Counted from the stretch's first letter, positions 22,377-34,923 are shown. The stretch is DNA of 64,000 bases from Omphalotus guepiniiformis (GCA_028554645.1 JAQOOI010000074.1:62001-126000); one strand, 5' to 3'. Program-made: numbers and translations. The notes: generated from the sequence alone by a model not told the origin.

Positions 22377-25300
22377 TCACCTACGCACTAACCTTCGGAC
22401 CCAGTGCACGACTTGCGTCGTTACACCTAATGTTGATGTCCATAATTCTTCTAATAAACCATCTAGCCCACCGCGTTCATCCCAGGACGGCTCGTGTCCA
22501 CCAGGCTTCTCCATTGCGATGAAACGCAACACGTCTTTCACCGTCACTAGTCCCACCAGTGAACCATGATCCTCGACTAAGATCACTCGGGGTCTGGGGA
22601 GTAAATTAGTCGTTTGCCGAACAGTCTCCAGCAGACCGGAGATTGAATTAAAAGCTCACCCCATTCGTTTGAACAACTGCATCACTATTTCTAGAGGAAG
22701 CTGTGGAGACACAGTCATAGGCGTCTGCAAAATTGCATGAATGACGGAGACGGTGGATAAAATACACTCTTTGAGCTTACTTGATTGACCCATGGCCAGA
22801 GCCAAAGTCCTTCATCCGATGAGCTCCTTTCGAACAACATCTCTGGTATCTCTTCTCCAATGCCGACCGAACCGCCGCCCGTCGCATCACGGTCCCAATT
22901 GTTTTTTGGAGCAAAAAAGCAAAGTGTTTCAGGACTAACGTTTTCGAGCTTTCCAAAACGTTCTAAAAAGATTGCCCCATCAGCTTGCTTGGCAGCAAGG
23001 GTCAAGAAGAAATTTTTTTCCTGAGCTCACCCAGAACGTAGCGCAATTCCGTGCGTCCAATGTAGCCTGTTAGCATCCGCGTACCGCTTTCCGACGACAC
23101 AATAGGAAAGCCTCTGACGTCAGTAGTGGATATCACTGCTTCTATACGACACGAGATATCGCGGGATTAGCGATCGCAGGAGTGGTGGTACTTTATATGG
23201 TTACCTACCAATATCCTTCACTCTCATGCCAGTGTCATTTAATATTACCATCTCACTGTGCATCACAGTGGAAACTATAATACGATAGTGAAAAATGATA
23301 CACCAAAAATCCACAAATATGACAACATACCAGAAACATTATACGCATGATCCTCCTTCTCAAGGAAGGGAAAACCATTGAAGCGAATCATCTCATCTGC
23401 AATGCCATTAGTACCTAGTACATCCCCCACAGCTTTCGTCACCAGCAGCACAATCTATCGACGGAGGAGTTAGGGTAACCAGAACCACCAAACTTGATTC
23501 TAATTCGCACCATTGTAGGCAGGATATACGTCAAGGCTCCAGTGAGCTCGAACATGATGACAACCACAGTCACTGTTATACGCATAACACCACTATAGAC
23601 ACCACCTTTAGGGTTAGTCGCTGTAGCAGATCTGATCAATGTGTCCATTTTACCTAAGTGCAGCAGCTGCTCCCAAAAATGCGTACGTTCCGGGGGTGAT
23701 ACAAGGCATGTCTGGATCACAATACGCAAATATTCCGGATTTAGGGTAAGCTCTGAAATGGCAGGAGTCAACGGACCGGATCTGGATAGAGCAGGCAGAT
23801 GACAGGCAGCACTTACAGATACATGGCTCTAACCATGATGCCTACCATTCGTCCAAACGACGCTCCCACTGCCATGGAGGGTACGAAGATACCAGCAGGG
23901 ACTTTACACCCATAGGAAATTACAACTAGGCCTATTCGAATAATCGTAGCCAACAACAACGAATTCGCTATTCGCCACTGTATACTCGTTCTGTGGATCA
24001 GAATCAACACCAAGTCACCATCCGTTGGCAACCCTACATTCATCAAAGAGAGAAGAAAACTCACTGGCAGATGTCCGTCATGGCATTATCGCACTCGCGA
24101 AAAAGTACAGCCATACTTTCCGTCATATCAATCCGCAAAAATCTATTGGAGTACCCAATCATAGCCGTTACAGTAGCGAGTATGACCGCTTCTGCTACCC
24201 CATGATTGGCCAGGTATTTCTTTCTGAATGCAGCCACTTGGAGATTAAACTTCACCACAAACGCTCCGTACAGACCCTGTGATGACAGCGTCAGCACGGT
24301 AAGAATGCTAAGCGGGAAGACTCTACTTGCCCTAAATATACCCAATATCACGAAGAAGAGAATCTCGAAAAAGTGCCAGTCACGATTATAGGTGACTTGG
24401 AACAATACGAGCTTGCCAGTACGGAAAGGATTCATTGCCTATGGGAGCGCTTTCCGATTAGAACAAATCAGGCGTTCGGCGAGAGATGATTAACATACGG
24501 ATAAAGTGAATGTCGCCATCAGCGCACAGAAGAAACTCCTCCACATTGTCTTGATACTAAAATTATGGCTCATTTCCTACAAGCAATATTCGATCAGACG
24601 AAGAGCAACGAAAAATTATTTGCTTTACCTCGATCGAAAACAACACACCCCCGATGGGAGACCCGAAAGCGACAGCCACACCAGCAGCACTGGCAGCTGT
24701 AATGATATCTCGTATTTTACCTATACAATCCCGCAAAGGTTCAGCACACAACCGACGTGAAGGGAATAAAAACCTATACTTACCTTGACTCTGAGAAAAC
24801 CTCTTGAACATGCCAGCGACTAGGAACCCAACACAGCACGCTACGTGCACCGAAGGACCTTCTTTACCAACTGACAGTCCAGAGGCAATTACCAACGGCT
24901 AGAAAAATACATATGGAATGAACCATGTTAAGGTGAGCTTCATTCGTGAAGTGGCCGGTCGAACGCACAAGTGTAATGCTTTTTATGAAGAATGTAGCGA
25001 ATCCAAGAAAGCCTTGCATGATGAATCCTCCTAGGATACACTTGATTTCTGATATACCTGACCCCGCGGCATATTTGGCTAACGAACGCACGAGGTGCGC
25101 AGCGACGAAAGAAAATGCGGCCTATGCAGTTCCCAATGAAATGACGGAAAGGCAGTTGCTTGTGAACACCCATCGTTTCGCAACGGGATGACTTTGAAAC
25201 TCACCGCAAACAAGACGTATATGAGCCACCTCGCAGGAGTGACTGTACTCCACGGATGCCACGAATCGCACGCGTCTGTTTCCTCTCCTTCAATCTCCCA

Positions 25301-25859
25301 ACAACAAAACTGTTGATTCAACCACCATCCGTCCGAGCAGTAACCCATTTTGATGTCCGAGAGCCATTCGGTTACGATTGAGATTATCGCGGCGTTTATT
25401 CCGATGCATACACCGACAAGGGAAGGGTCAGAAACGAGAGTTGTAAGAGATGAGTATTATTTGAGGGGTGTTAGCAGAAGAGAGTGAGCTTACCGACAAG
25501 ACTGACAATGAACCAGCTTTGACCTGCTTCTACAGCCTTCCGTAGTTGAAACCACAACGCGTTTAATTGTCCTCCCCTTCTTCCTCCCCGACCTGAATCA
25601 TCAAATACCTCTCGGGCATCTCGTATCCGTCTATTTCGCTCCAAGATAGAGTCTTGTATCCAATCTAGAAAAAAAAGCAAAGCCAAACCCAATTCAGAAA
25701 TTAAAGACCGGACAGACACATTGAGGAGACGACAGACCTATTGTAGTGAAATCTTCATATCGTCTGTATGATATGGTGTTAGGGAGACAATTTTAAAGAA
25801 ATAATGAACACATACCTGAGTTGCTCGAGCTCGTCGTCGTCGAGGTTGCCTGAACGCAT
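22377..25859 (-). CDS. CLC-family chloride channel / transporter
   Basis: Voltage-gated-type CLC protein, probably an intracellular Cl-/H+ exchanger like yeast Gef1. I reconstruct 19 exons; the first is 25859-25816 and the stop is at 22377-22379. Landmarks in order: [26 protein letters not shown], the selectivity motif GSGISE, GKEGP with the gating Glu, [12 protein letters not shown], the [19 protein letters not shown] pore motif, and two C-terminal CBS domains (the first from [15 protein letters not shown], the second from [18 protein letters not shown] to [13 protein letters not shown]). The start is the only in-frame Met after an upstream stop. Intron 10 is GC-AG (24330-24277). The junction of exons 3 and 4 has no AG acceptor. 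A subcellular site cannot be read from the sequence. Confidence 0.93.
25412..25500 (-). repeat. 9-bp direct repeat bounding CLC intron 3
   Basis: CTTGTCGGT occurs at 25500-25492 and again at 25420-25412 (minus strand), exactly at the two ends of the intervening sequence between exons 3 and 4. Confidence 0.8.
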
Positions 25860-26275
25860 CACTCGCCCATTTAGTTGTGCAAGTCGCGTTCCCTGTGATC
25901 GAAGTTGTGGGAAAAAATATAGTAGCGAAAACACCTCCTTTCGGACATGCGATTCTGAATTTTATCTTACAATATTGCGTTACTGTAAGGCTCTAACATA
26001 TGTACATATAAGCAAAACATTTGTATAACAGTTTACCCAAAGCTCAAAATAACAGTCAGTACGACATAGGGGAACAGTAACAACTTCCGATCAACATAGT
26101 CTATGGAGGAGTAGTAGATATGTGCACTAGGTAGTAGAGGGGGTATGTTTAGTCCAGTATGATTTATCCAGCACCGTGTATGAATGAACAGGTATATAGC
26201 ACCAATATCCAGCATATAGATACTCCAAGGTATATTATAGACACAGATACGTCCCTTGCATATGATCGAAGAAAA
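25860..26275. promoter_or_regulatory. Upstream region of CLC, downstream of septin
   Basis: About 415 bp between the CLC start and the septin stop, both on the minus strand. It should hold the CLC promoter and the septin 3' UTR. No other feature was seen. Confidence 0.4.
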
Positions 26276-27927
26276 TCATTGACGTCCGAGAAGGGAGTCT
26301 GAGCCTTGAGCTGCAAGACGACTTTCGAGGTTCCTACATAGACCCGAACGTAAATAAATGTCTTGAGGAAAAGTCCAGGAAATCCACACGCACCTAAGAG
26401 ACTCCTCTTTCGCCATAAGCTGCTGGCGTTTCTCATTAATCTCTCTCTGAACTCTAAGCTCGATCTCTCGCAACTTCTCTTCTTCCTTCCGAAGTTGTTC
26501 TTCTTTGATGCGAACGCTTTGATTCGCAAGGTCTTCAGGAAGAATCGTCGAGCTGCTGTAAACCCCAACAACCATATGAGGACATCACGTATGACTTGTA
26601 ACCGAACCTATGTACTCACCGAGGATCAGCGTACGAATTTCCGACGCTCCTGGACAACTTCTCAGTACGATAGGTCTCGTACAACACGTCTTCGGTCAAG
26701 TTTTTGAGGTCATACAAGTGAGAACTGAGAAGAAACCATGAACTGTAGGTTCTGAGTGTAAGTCTCGGAAAACACGCACCCCAAAATAGCACCTTTGAGT
26801 CGGACAAAGTCAGAGTGCTCAGGATCATCAACGATGGCGACACCCCAAGGGTATACTCTAGCTCGTACAGGCTCTCCATCGATCTCGACTTCTTCCTCGG
26901 AGCCTAGGACGGCGAATGGGAGCAAAGATCTAAAAACAAAATGAGTGATTTCTCTTACGAGTATTGAGAACGATTGCTCACTCTAAGTTCTTGATTCTCT
27001 TGAATAGTTTCTTCGTCATCCTCCTCGACATCGTAGGGGAAGTTGTACACGGGAATATCATAGTGATCAATGTCTTCCATGATCTGTAAATGCCCAAAGA
27101 TGTAAGATACACGTAAAACGTGTCAAATAAGCTCGGATTCTCACTCGCTTCTTGAACGCTTTAAGCTCGCTTTTGGTCAACGAGTCAGAGCGGCCGATGA
27201 CTGGAATGACGTTAACCCGATGAGAGAGTTTTTGCATGAGCACAACGTCTATTTCCCGCAAGCTGCACGCAGAGATGGTAAGTAAGTATTACCTTCCTTC
27301 AAACACGACAAGGACGTACTGATGACCAGTAGGAGGAATGAAGTAAAGGAGCGCGTGCACTCTATTGTCCTGGAATCGGGGATTACGCTTGATACGTGAT
27401 TGTTCCGCTAGAATCTCATCGTATTGACGTTCAAGATAGTTAACTATCTCTTGAAACCTAGAAGCATTGAATTAGTCCCCTCCTCGAGACGTAATACGCA
27501 CAAAAGACGGATCAAGGAAAGAACTCACGCGAGGTCATTGTCGATGTTATCCCCAAAGCCAGGGGTATCCACAATAGTCAAGGAAACACGAACGCCATCT
27601 TCTTCGATCTCTGTTGTGAACAATTTTTTTCAGCACCGACAGAGAGCAACACGACGTTCATAGCGGACGCACCGACGGTAACAGGCTTAATAGCAACGGC
27701 TTGCTCTGCAGCAGCCTCTTCAGGATTGTCGCAGTTCTTATGCGCCAAGACTTCAGATTCGCATAAGGTGTTCACAAACGTGGTTCGTCCTGTCCCGGAT
27801 GCGCCTAAAAATTGTTTTGGTGAGTTCCTCTGAAAAATACTGACCGTTGCTATGACAGACCGACGACCATGACGGTGAATTGCACACCCTTTGCCTTACT
27901 TCGTCTTCTTTTGGCAGGATAAGGCAT
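26276..27927 (-). CDS. Septin, Cdc11/AspA-like
   Basis: GTP-binding cytoskeletal protein that assembles into heteromeric filaments at septa and hyphal tips. Ten exons; first exon 27927-27861, stop at 26278-26276. N terminus MPYPAKRRRSKAKGVQFTVM, then G1 loop GASGTGRTT, in which the usual Lys is Arg as in Cdc11-type septins. G3 is DTPGFGDN and the G4 position reads GRSD. The septin unique element is present (LKGAILG, SHLYDLKNLTEDVLYE, YR). The C terminus is a coiled coil (EEQLRKEEEKLREIELRVQ). The join between the exon ending ENQELR and the exon starting SLLPFA is one base out of phase with GT-AG splicing. The subgroup call rests on the N terminus and the altered G1. Confidence 0.93.
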
Positions 27928-28145
27928 GGTTGTAATGGGTGGTAGATGGTGGTAAAAAGGAAAGGAACGACGGACGGGCAACGGTTGCACGCTGACGAAC
28001 TTTTAGGTTAAGACTCAGTACTCAAGAGGCGGTTTCAATTTGAGTCGCAACACCTAGATTTGGTAGTTACCATGTCCTCGGACTAGATAAGATTACGTAT
28101 CGGGTTTCTTTCGTGGTTTGGGGGAGAAAAAAGCTCTGGAGTCGA

Positions 28146-28150
28146 AAAAT
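28146..28150 (-). terminator. Pol III terminator of tRNA-Leu
   Basis: On the minus strand a run of five T lies about 23 nt downstream of the tRNA 3' end, the usual RNA polymerase III stop. Confidence 0.6.
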
Positions 28151-28172
28151 TGAATGATCGATGATGCTTATT

Positions 28173-28251
28173 GACGAGAGTGGGATTCGAACCCACGCCC
28201 TTTCGGACCAGATCCTGATTCTGGCGCCTTAGACCGCTCGGCCATCTCGCC
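28173..28251 (-). tRNA. tRNA-Leu (CAG)
   Basis: A 79-nt class-II tRNA on the minus strand. The acceptor stem GGCGAGA pairs with TCTCGTC (one G-T). The D arm is GCC...GGC, the anticodon stem CCAGA/TCTGG with loop ATCAGGA gives anticodon CAG, the variable arm is long (TCCGAAAGGGC), and the T arm is GTGGG-TTCGAAT-CCCAC. No intron is present. Confidence 0.95.
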
Positions 28252-28620
28252 TGATGAAATCAAGAGAAACACACTGCTCATTCGGTTCCTGCTGTACACT
28301 CGAATCTCAGGTCAACTTTGTCATATACCTTTTCTCTGTACATTCGGTACTACTAGCAGATTCGGTTCGGCTTCAAGATGTATTTCATATGGTATACTTC
28401 ATACTGTTCGGTCAGTCAGAGCAATCGATCGCAAAAACCTTGGGACACCCCTATGTATTTATGACATTTGTCCACGTTCCTTGTTCTGTCCCAGCGCCGC
28501 ACAACATAAATCCGGAAATTTTCTCCTTTCCGAAGCCCTGCTACTACTACTGACACTTACACACTGGCCGGAACCGACCCAGAAGATACTCTGCACTGTA
28601 TTTCCAGGACATTCCTCTAA
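28252..28620. other. Intergenic between tRNA-Leu and SDR
   Basis: About 370 bp. The right part should be the promoter of the SDR gene. Nothing else is seen. Confidence 0.4.
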
Positions 28621-30206
28621 ATGATAGTATCACTCTTCTCTAAACATCCTTCAAACCCTTCTGGGTCCCCTGCGGTTGCGGCGACACGTCAAGACTTGGA
28701 TTCTCAGAACGAGTTCGTTCCCATCCCAGATGACAAGCTGTTTGAACACGCTGAGCGCGTGAGAGACAAGGTCGTTGTAATCACCGGTAAGTGCCTGTGG
28801 AACATAACCCAAGGCTGAGCCTTACTCATGGATCCGATGTACTTAAGGTGGTGCGAGAGGAATCGGGAAAGCATCAGCTGCACGATTTGCATCTTCCGGG
28901 TAGGTTTTGTCGATTGCGTTGAACGTTTCATGCTTATGAATCGACGACTTTCGGTCATGTTTTAGAGCCAAGATAGTAATCGGCGATTTGGACCTAGCAG
29001 GAGCAGAAGAGACCGCATCCGAAGTACGCGCTGCCGGAGGGTGAGCGGGGCCAGATTCAAAGCAATCCCATGAATTCCGATATTGTTCTGATACTAGACA
29101 AGCATTCGCACTCAAATGCAATGTCACTGATTACGACGATCAAGTAGCCCTCTTCGAACTTGCCTTGGAGAAATTCGGCTCAGTCGATATAGTTGTATGT
29201 TCGTTTCCACCTCTTGCTTTTGTACCGCCTTGTAGATTTCTGTCTACCTGTAGGTTGCGAGTGCTGGTATCGGAGAACCAACAAGTTTTCTTACGGTTAC
29301 ACTCGATGAAGATGGGAAACCGAAGCAACCAGGTATGGCGACTGTACAGGTCAATTTGGTTGGAACTATGTATAGTGTGTTTCCCCCCTACAATACTTCT
29401 TCGATCTTGGACAGGCTAATGGTATCCCATCCCAGCCGTACATCTCGCTCAACACTACCTCCTCGTGAACCGAGAGCCCGAGTCAAAGTCCCTAAAAGCT
29501 ATCATACTTCTAGGCTCAATGTGTAAGTGATCTCCTTCTCTCGCGTCTCTGTTTATCGTTCTGAACCCCAGCTCATCGCCTAGCCTCATGGACCGGCCTC
29601 CCAATAGCACCTATATACTGTGCAGCAAAACACGGTGTCTTAGGCCTCATGCGATCCCTCGACCCTATCTTAACTGAGAATGACATCCGCATCGCGACGA
29701 TAACGCCTTTCTTCGCTGGTCCTCTTTCATTCCATTCCTACCTGACATTAGTCGTTGACGTTGTATCAACAACATTTGTACACAGATACCACTATACTCC
29801 CCACGATCGTGAAACTTGGCTTGGCAGGCTTGCCTCTAACACCCGTCCCACGTATCGCAGGCGCGATATTCTACGCCGCTTCTCATCCTGATCCTGAAAC
29901 TAGCGGATGTGGGTACGTGCTCCCCGACAATGGACCAGTATTCAAGGTGCCTAGGGAAGAGTTCAAGTTGGGTGTATATAAGATGCTTGATGATAGGGCT
30001 AATTCCCTACTGAAGTGAGTATCATGCCCATGCGTCGAATTCGTTACTGAATGTTTTGGCACTTTAGAGGTGTAAAGGGAGTAAAGTATGTCGTACGGAC
30101 AATGCGAGATGTTGTTCGTATTTTGAGGATACCTGTGCTTGTTTCTGCTGTCGTTGCTGGTGCTGCCTTTACAGTGATGAATCAGGAGTCTGTTACAAGA
30201 GTTTGA
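28621..30206 (+). CDS. Short-chain dehydrogenase/reductase (SDR)
   Basis: NAD(P)-dependent oxidoreductase of the classical SDR superfamily. Nine exons: 28621-28786, 28848-28899, 28966-29040, 29098-29194, 29254-29374, 29436-29522, 29572-29718, 29786-30014 and 30068-30206, 370 residues. Cofactor motif GGARGIG (TGxxxGxG type) follows VVVITG, with IGDLDL after strand 2. The NAG motif is ASAG, then the active-site YCAAK (Tyr and Lys) preceded by a Ser-containing GSM loop. The protein has about 50 extra N-terminal residues and a C-terminal tail with a hydrophobic helix (IPVLVSAVVAGAAFTV), suggesting membrane association. Similar fungal enzymes resemble 15-hydroxyprostaglandin dehydrogenase-like SDRs, but the substrate is unknown. 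Confidence 0.9.
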
Positions 30207-30442
30207 TCTGTAGGTATAATACTGCTTCATGTAACTCATATGTCAAGTCTTGCTTCTCTAACTGTGATGGTGCCCCGCAAGTGCGTTAAACACTACACGT
30301 TCATAGCTCCACATCAGGCACTTTCGTGTTCAAGGAGACGCATTCAACTCATGTTCCTGTGCTCATCTCGTTCCTCGTCTCTCTACAACACAAGTAGTAA
30401 AAAGATTACCAATAAGCAAGACTAGGCATTGCAACGATAACC

Positions 30443-31446
30443 TTACCTCCTACTATTCTGCACACGAAGAAACAACCAATCCACAGCAGCTCTTACACCA
30501 GTACTTCCCAGAAAAAATCATCAACAAGACTCTCCAGAATCAAGCATGACTTTTCACACTCACCCTTCTATCGCAGAGACACCCATAACATCAAGACTCG
30601 CTATCCTTTCTTTCCTCGCAGCCAACTCCTCACCCTCACTATACCTCACATTCCTTCGCGCGCTCTCCATCTTGCGCTGATGCCAATCCTCGTAATCGTT
30701 CCTGATCTCATCGACCTTGAGGCTATTCGGAGAATCTTGTTTGTTCGCTAGTAACAGCAGCGGTACACCGAGGATTTGAGGAGCTGATAATACAGAGTCT
30801 AAAATACTTGCGCGGGTTCAAAACTGGTATAACGAAGGGAAAGGATTGGGGAGGAAGTGGAGAGGGAGGAGGGGGGGGGAGGCAAATGAGATGAAATGGA
30901 CATACCGAATACTTCCCAACCTTCACTTAGCCGTTCACGGTCCTCTGCATCAATGACATATACGACGGCGTGACAGTCGTCGTAGTACCTATGCCAGATG
31001 TTTCTGATACCACGTTGACCACCTAGATCCCAAAATTGGAGAATTGTCGATGGTAAGGTAATCTTACCCGCTGGCGAAATAGAAAGTGAGGAGGGGGTCC
31101 TAAATATGGCCCGTAACGACCATTGAAATAATTGGCTCACTGTTCTGCCCTACGGTAGGTCCTATTTTGTCTGGAGAAAGACCTGGGGTATCGTTATAAA
31201 GTGTCTTGATCTTCTCTAATAAAGTCTTTTCAACAAAAAAACATGAATCTATAAGTCTGACCCCTAGCCAATGGAGACCGACAATTTACTTACTGTCTTT
31301 CCAGCGCCATCTAGGCCAATGATGATAACAGAGAATTCCTCCTTCCTGTAACAGAAACAGAAGAATATCAGTAATATTATTTCGCGAATATGATAGACGA
31401 TGTACCTTGTTAGATGTTCATGCAAGCCTTTCAGCAAGTGGTACAT
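30443..31446 (-). CDS. arl3: ARF-related GTPase ARFRP1 / Arl3
   Basis: Small GTPase of the ARFRP1 (yeast Arl3) branch, which recruits Arl1 and golgins to the trans-Golgi. Six exons, starting MYHLLKGLHEHLTR at 31446 and ending at a TAA at 30443-30445. G1 is GLDGAGKT, switch I region includes GPTVGQN, G3 is WDLGGQRGIRNIW, G4 is NKQD, and G5 region VSAIEG. The N terminus lacks the Gly-2 of myristoylated ARFs, as in ARFRP1, which is N-acetylated on Met. The start at 31446 was preferred because it matches the family N terminus. Length about 220 is a little above average owing to a Ser/Arg/Glu-rich insert after NKQDSPNSL. It is divergent from the V-ATPase gene with under 100 bp between starts. Confidence 0.94.
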
Positions 31447-31542
31447 TCGAAAGCAATGAGCCGGCGGCACCAAACAGCCATCAACGCCAACTGGTAGAGG
31501 TCACGGTTGTCCTTTACCTTTACAGCGCTCTCTTCGTTCATC

Positions 31543-32534
31543 ATGGGATACTATAGCTACGGCCTCCCTAGTTTTCTCGTCGTAATAATTGCATTATATC
31601 TTCTCTTTACCGGTACGCTCGCTCAACTTCAGCAACTGACACCGAAATAATTGACTGAATAACGCCCGCGATTACTTTAGGCTCAGGAGAAGCTTTCAAT
31701 GTCGGTAGATTCCTCGAGGAATCGAGTCCGTATGCGTGGGCATCGACTGGTATTGGTCTTTGCATGGGTTTGAGTGTGTTGGGTGCTGGGTGGTATGTAT
31801 GTTGACAGACTTCACTGGGACTTGCGTTACTCAATGGTTTATATTCGATATATGCAGGGGTATATTCATAACGGGTTCATCGATTCTAGGAGGAGGTGTA
31901 AGGGCTCCTCGTATCTCGACGAAGAATTTGATTAGGTGCGTTTCCTGAATTACATTCTATATGAATACACTTGCTCAAATTGTTGGCAGTATCATCTTCT
32001 GCGAAGTCGTGGCCATTTACGGTGTCGTATGTCTTCTTACTCTCCCTTGACCCAACAAATCTTGATTTCTCGTAGATTATTGGAATTGTCTACTCAGCCA
32101 AGCTCGCTAACGTAGAGAACGACCTTTTGTACACACGCGAAAATTATTTCACCGGTACGTCTCCGTCCCCTGTCATCCTTTCCCCTTTCAAAATCACTCA
32201 AGTCTCCTTAGGGTTCGCTCTCTTCTGGGGCGGTCTCACTGTTGGTGCCTGTAACCTCTTGTGTGGTGTTTGCGTCGGCATTACAGGATCTACAGCTGCA
32301 CTCTCCGACGCCGCTGATCCCAACCTCTTTGTCAAAATCCTTGTTGTTGAAGTATTTGGTAGTATCATGGGTCTCTTTGGGTTAATTGGTACGCCACTTT
32401 CCATTGTATCTCTATAAATCCTAGTTCTCATGTATTCTGTCACAGTCGGTCTCTTGATGATTGGTAATGCGAGTGAATTTGCAGCTGCCACAACATCGGC
32501 TGCTCCTGCATTAGTCTCGCCGTTCGTGCATTGA
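31543..32534 (+). CDS. vma16: V-type ATPase proteolipid subunit c''
   Basis: Membrane-rotor subunit of the vacuolar H+-ATPase. Seven exons: 31543-31612, 31681-31792, 31858-31935, 31990-32026, 32076-32154, 32212-32388 and 32446-32534, 213 residues. Hallmarks are [39 protein letters not shown] with NLIS, the helix with [11 protein letters not shown] holding the proton-carrying Glu, and the second pore pair with [20 protein letters not shown]. An extra N-terminal hydrophobic segment ([14 protein letters not shown]) distinguishes c'' from c and c'. All introns are canonical. It lies head to head with the ARFRP1 gene. Confidence 0.96.
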
Positions 32535-32867
32535 TGAAATGAATGGAACAATTGTGGTTTTGCACATGGACCACACCCTACATCCCCGCCTACAACGTTA
32601 CTGTAATGATACCGAACGCCAAACACTAATATACATGATTGAACTGCCCAATCTGTTCCCGTGTACTGTCGGAATCTCCTGAATACATGCTCCATGAAAA
32701 CGCTCGAATTCAATTGACCATAAAATATAATCCGCATGGCGCGACAGTAGTCGACAGGTAAATAAGATAAGTAACAAACGCGGTGGCGGCTGTCCCACAA
32801 CTATCAAAACCTAGATGGCCCGAACAATATCTCTTTCACATACATACAATCTCGTTACGATTCGCAA

Positions 32868-34355
32868 TTATTTCCTTTCATCATTGAACGGGTTCTCAAC
32901 ATAGTCCAAATCATCAGAATCCTGTCTAGCCGTAGATATCCTGGTTGGATGACCGGGAGCACCATCTACCGGATGACTCGAAGGAGACTGCGGTCGCAGT
33001 AACGATACAGGCCGTTTAGGAAGTAAACCCAATTTGCCTAAAACAAGAAAAGAAAAGTTATTTTGTCAGATCACAACTGACAAAGGTACAAGCGAATACA
33101 GATAACTGCGTACCAGCATCGATACCTGAGCCTGAGCTAGTTGTAGGCGGACGCGGTGTTTCGTTCTCGGTAGGAGACCCAATGTCGTAACCACGTATTG
33201 ATGACGATTCAGCGGGGTTGCTGGACGGAGGTGTAGCTTGCGGATTTGGCGCAGGTGCAGGTTGTTGATAAGCTGCTTGTTGGTGCTGGGTAGCATCCGA
33301 ACCAGGAGTAGGGAAAGGGGCGGTGCCTGGCTCGTAAGGGTACGTATCCCCTCCTACGCCGCCCCACGTCGAACCAGAAGGTCGATTGTCTTGCCTGACA
33401 GGATGATCAAATGAGCGCTAAAATCTACACACACACACTATCGCGCGAAACACTGACCGCTGCTGATCAAGCTCAGCCATCTTCGCCCTGACCTTGTTAA
33501 ATATATTTCCGATGGTCCTCTTTCCCGCTAGACATTGTTAAAGATATCAGGCAACATCCCACGACTCGGACTCTGAAAGGAAACGCTAGTACACACTCTC
33601 AGCAATTTTGTTGAATGATTCTCCGATCTCCGCCATTGTATCTCTTTCAGGTTCATTCTGTGAAGCGCGACGTCCATTAGGCGGGCGTTGCCACGCTTGA
33701 CCTCCGGGCGTTTGGGCTTGCCAAGCAGATTGCTGTTGTTGCCTTTGCTGCTCGTCCTCCAAGTACAACTGGCGAGCGAGTCTTTCATCAAGCTCAGTTT
33801 GCGACTAAGAGGTTCATCGTTAGCAACATGTCATGGTGTACAACAGAGAAGCAAACTTACCAACACAGGCTCTTGTGGCCTCATTTCACTCCGATACTCG
33901 GGATCGCTCATTCCAAGCAGAGTGTCAATTGCACGATCCGTGTCGCCTGAGGATGATTCAAGCACAGAGACCCTGTAAGAAAGCATAGTTTAGCGTCCTC
34001 ACACGTCTCAAACGCGTTATGATGCGACATACAACACAGCATCGTCAAAGTCGGGAAACATTGCGCGCAATACAGCAAGCTTCGGATCTACTGGCACTTC
34101 CTGTTGCATGTCTGGACGATTGTGGGGTATGTCTGGTGGATCCATGGGTGTATTTGTTGTAGCTGCGATGAAAGGGTTGGTAGATGGCGACGTGGAAGTT
34201 ACTGCTTGCGCAGCAGGTGGAATTCTCGCAGTGGGACTCGATATTGAGTCTTCAGGTGAGTCTGGGTGTTCCGCTGAGGTTGCCGACGTCGGTAAAGGTG
34301 CTTCAAGAGGAGAATGAGGATGTTCAGCGTCTTTTAAGTGTTCAGTGTCTGTCAT
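32868..34355 (-). CDS. CUE-domain protein (Cue5-like)
   Basis: CUE domains bind ubiquitin; Cue5 links ubiquitinated cargo to Atg8 in yeast. Six exons between ATG at 34355 and stop at 32868-32870. The CUE domain lies at about residues 91-132 (KLAVLRAMFPDFDDAV, then VLESSSGDTDRAIDTLLGMSDPE), with the MFP motif and the Asp/Leu-Leu pair. The N-terminal 85 residues are Ser/Thr/Pro-rich. The rest contains a Gln-rich segment (QQRQQQQ), a helical stretch TIGNIFNKVRAKMAELDQQ, and a long Pro/Ser-rich tail ending in acidic DSDDLDYVENPFND. An AIM-like W/Y-x-x-L is not certain. Homology to Cue5 is suggested by domain order only. Confidence 0.82.
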
Positions 34356-34923
34356 GGTAGTGGTAGTCTAGTAACAAAGTATTTGAGTCTCGATTCAGCT
34401 GTGTATATTCTCCCTAATCAGGCAATCAGGCAACCTGTCGTGTCGGTCTTGCCTTCTCTCTCTGACCTCAAGCTTGGTTCATAAACTTTTTCTTCAAGCG
34501 AACATTCCAGTTTTAGGGAACTGTTCACGAGATATATCTTCACAGATCAGTCAAAGCTTTTAGTTCACAATCAATCTCGACCAACGACTTTCTTCGATCT
34601 GAACAGGCATCTACTATCTAGGGGCACCTTCAACGATAGAGTTATCGAAGCAACTCTGTTCACTTTGTCTTCACAAGAAAGTTCGGAGCGCCACAGGTCG
34701 AACACGTCTAGTCGATTGGCCATTTGCATCACAGACATATCGCGTCCTGGACATTTAGCATTCCAATCAATATCCACAGGGAGTCTGTGGGCACCTTGGC
34801 TTCACGAATAGATCGCCTACCGTCACCTCTTGGCCGCATCTAGCCGTCTATATCTGTTGCCCTAACGCGTCCACTTAGGCTCTATCGCGTCCGGCGCTTC
34901 ACAATCCCTAACGCGTTGTACCA
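34356..34923. promoter_or_regulatory. Divergent intergenic region between the CUE gene and EZH2-like gene
   Basis: About 570 bp separate two outward-facing start codons. CpG content is normal here, in contrast to the middle of the EZH2-like gene. Two copies of CTAACGCGT lie at about 34861 and 34908, close upstream of the EZH2-like start. No TATA box is clear. Confidence 0.5.

Noticed and set aside
24061..24435. Continuous CLC reading frame across 24330-24277 as a single exon
   Set aside because: The extra 18 residues interrupt a conserved segment (GIF then GLYGAF), and the ends are a clean GCAAGT donor and CACAG acceptor; length is a multiple of three.
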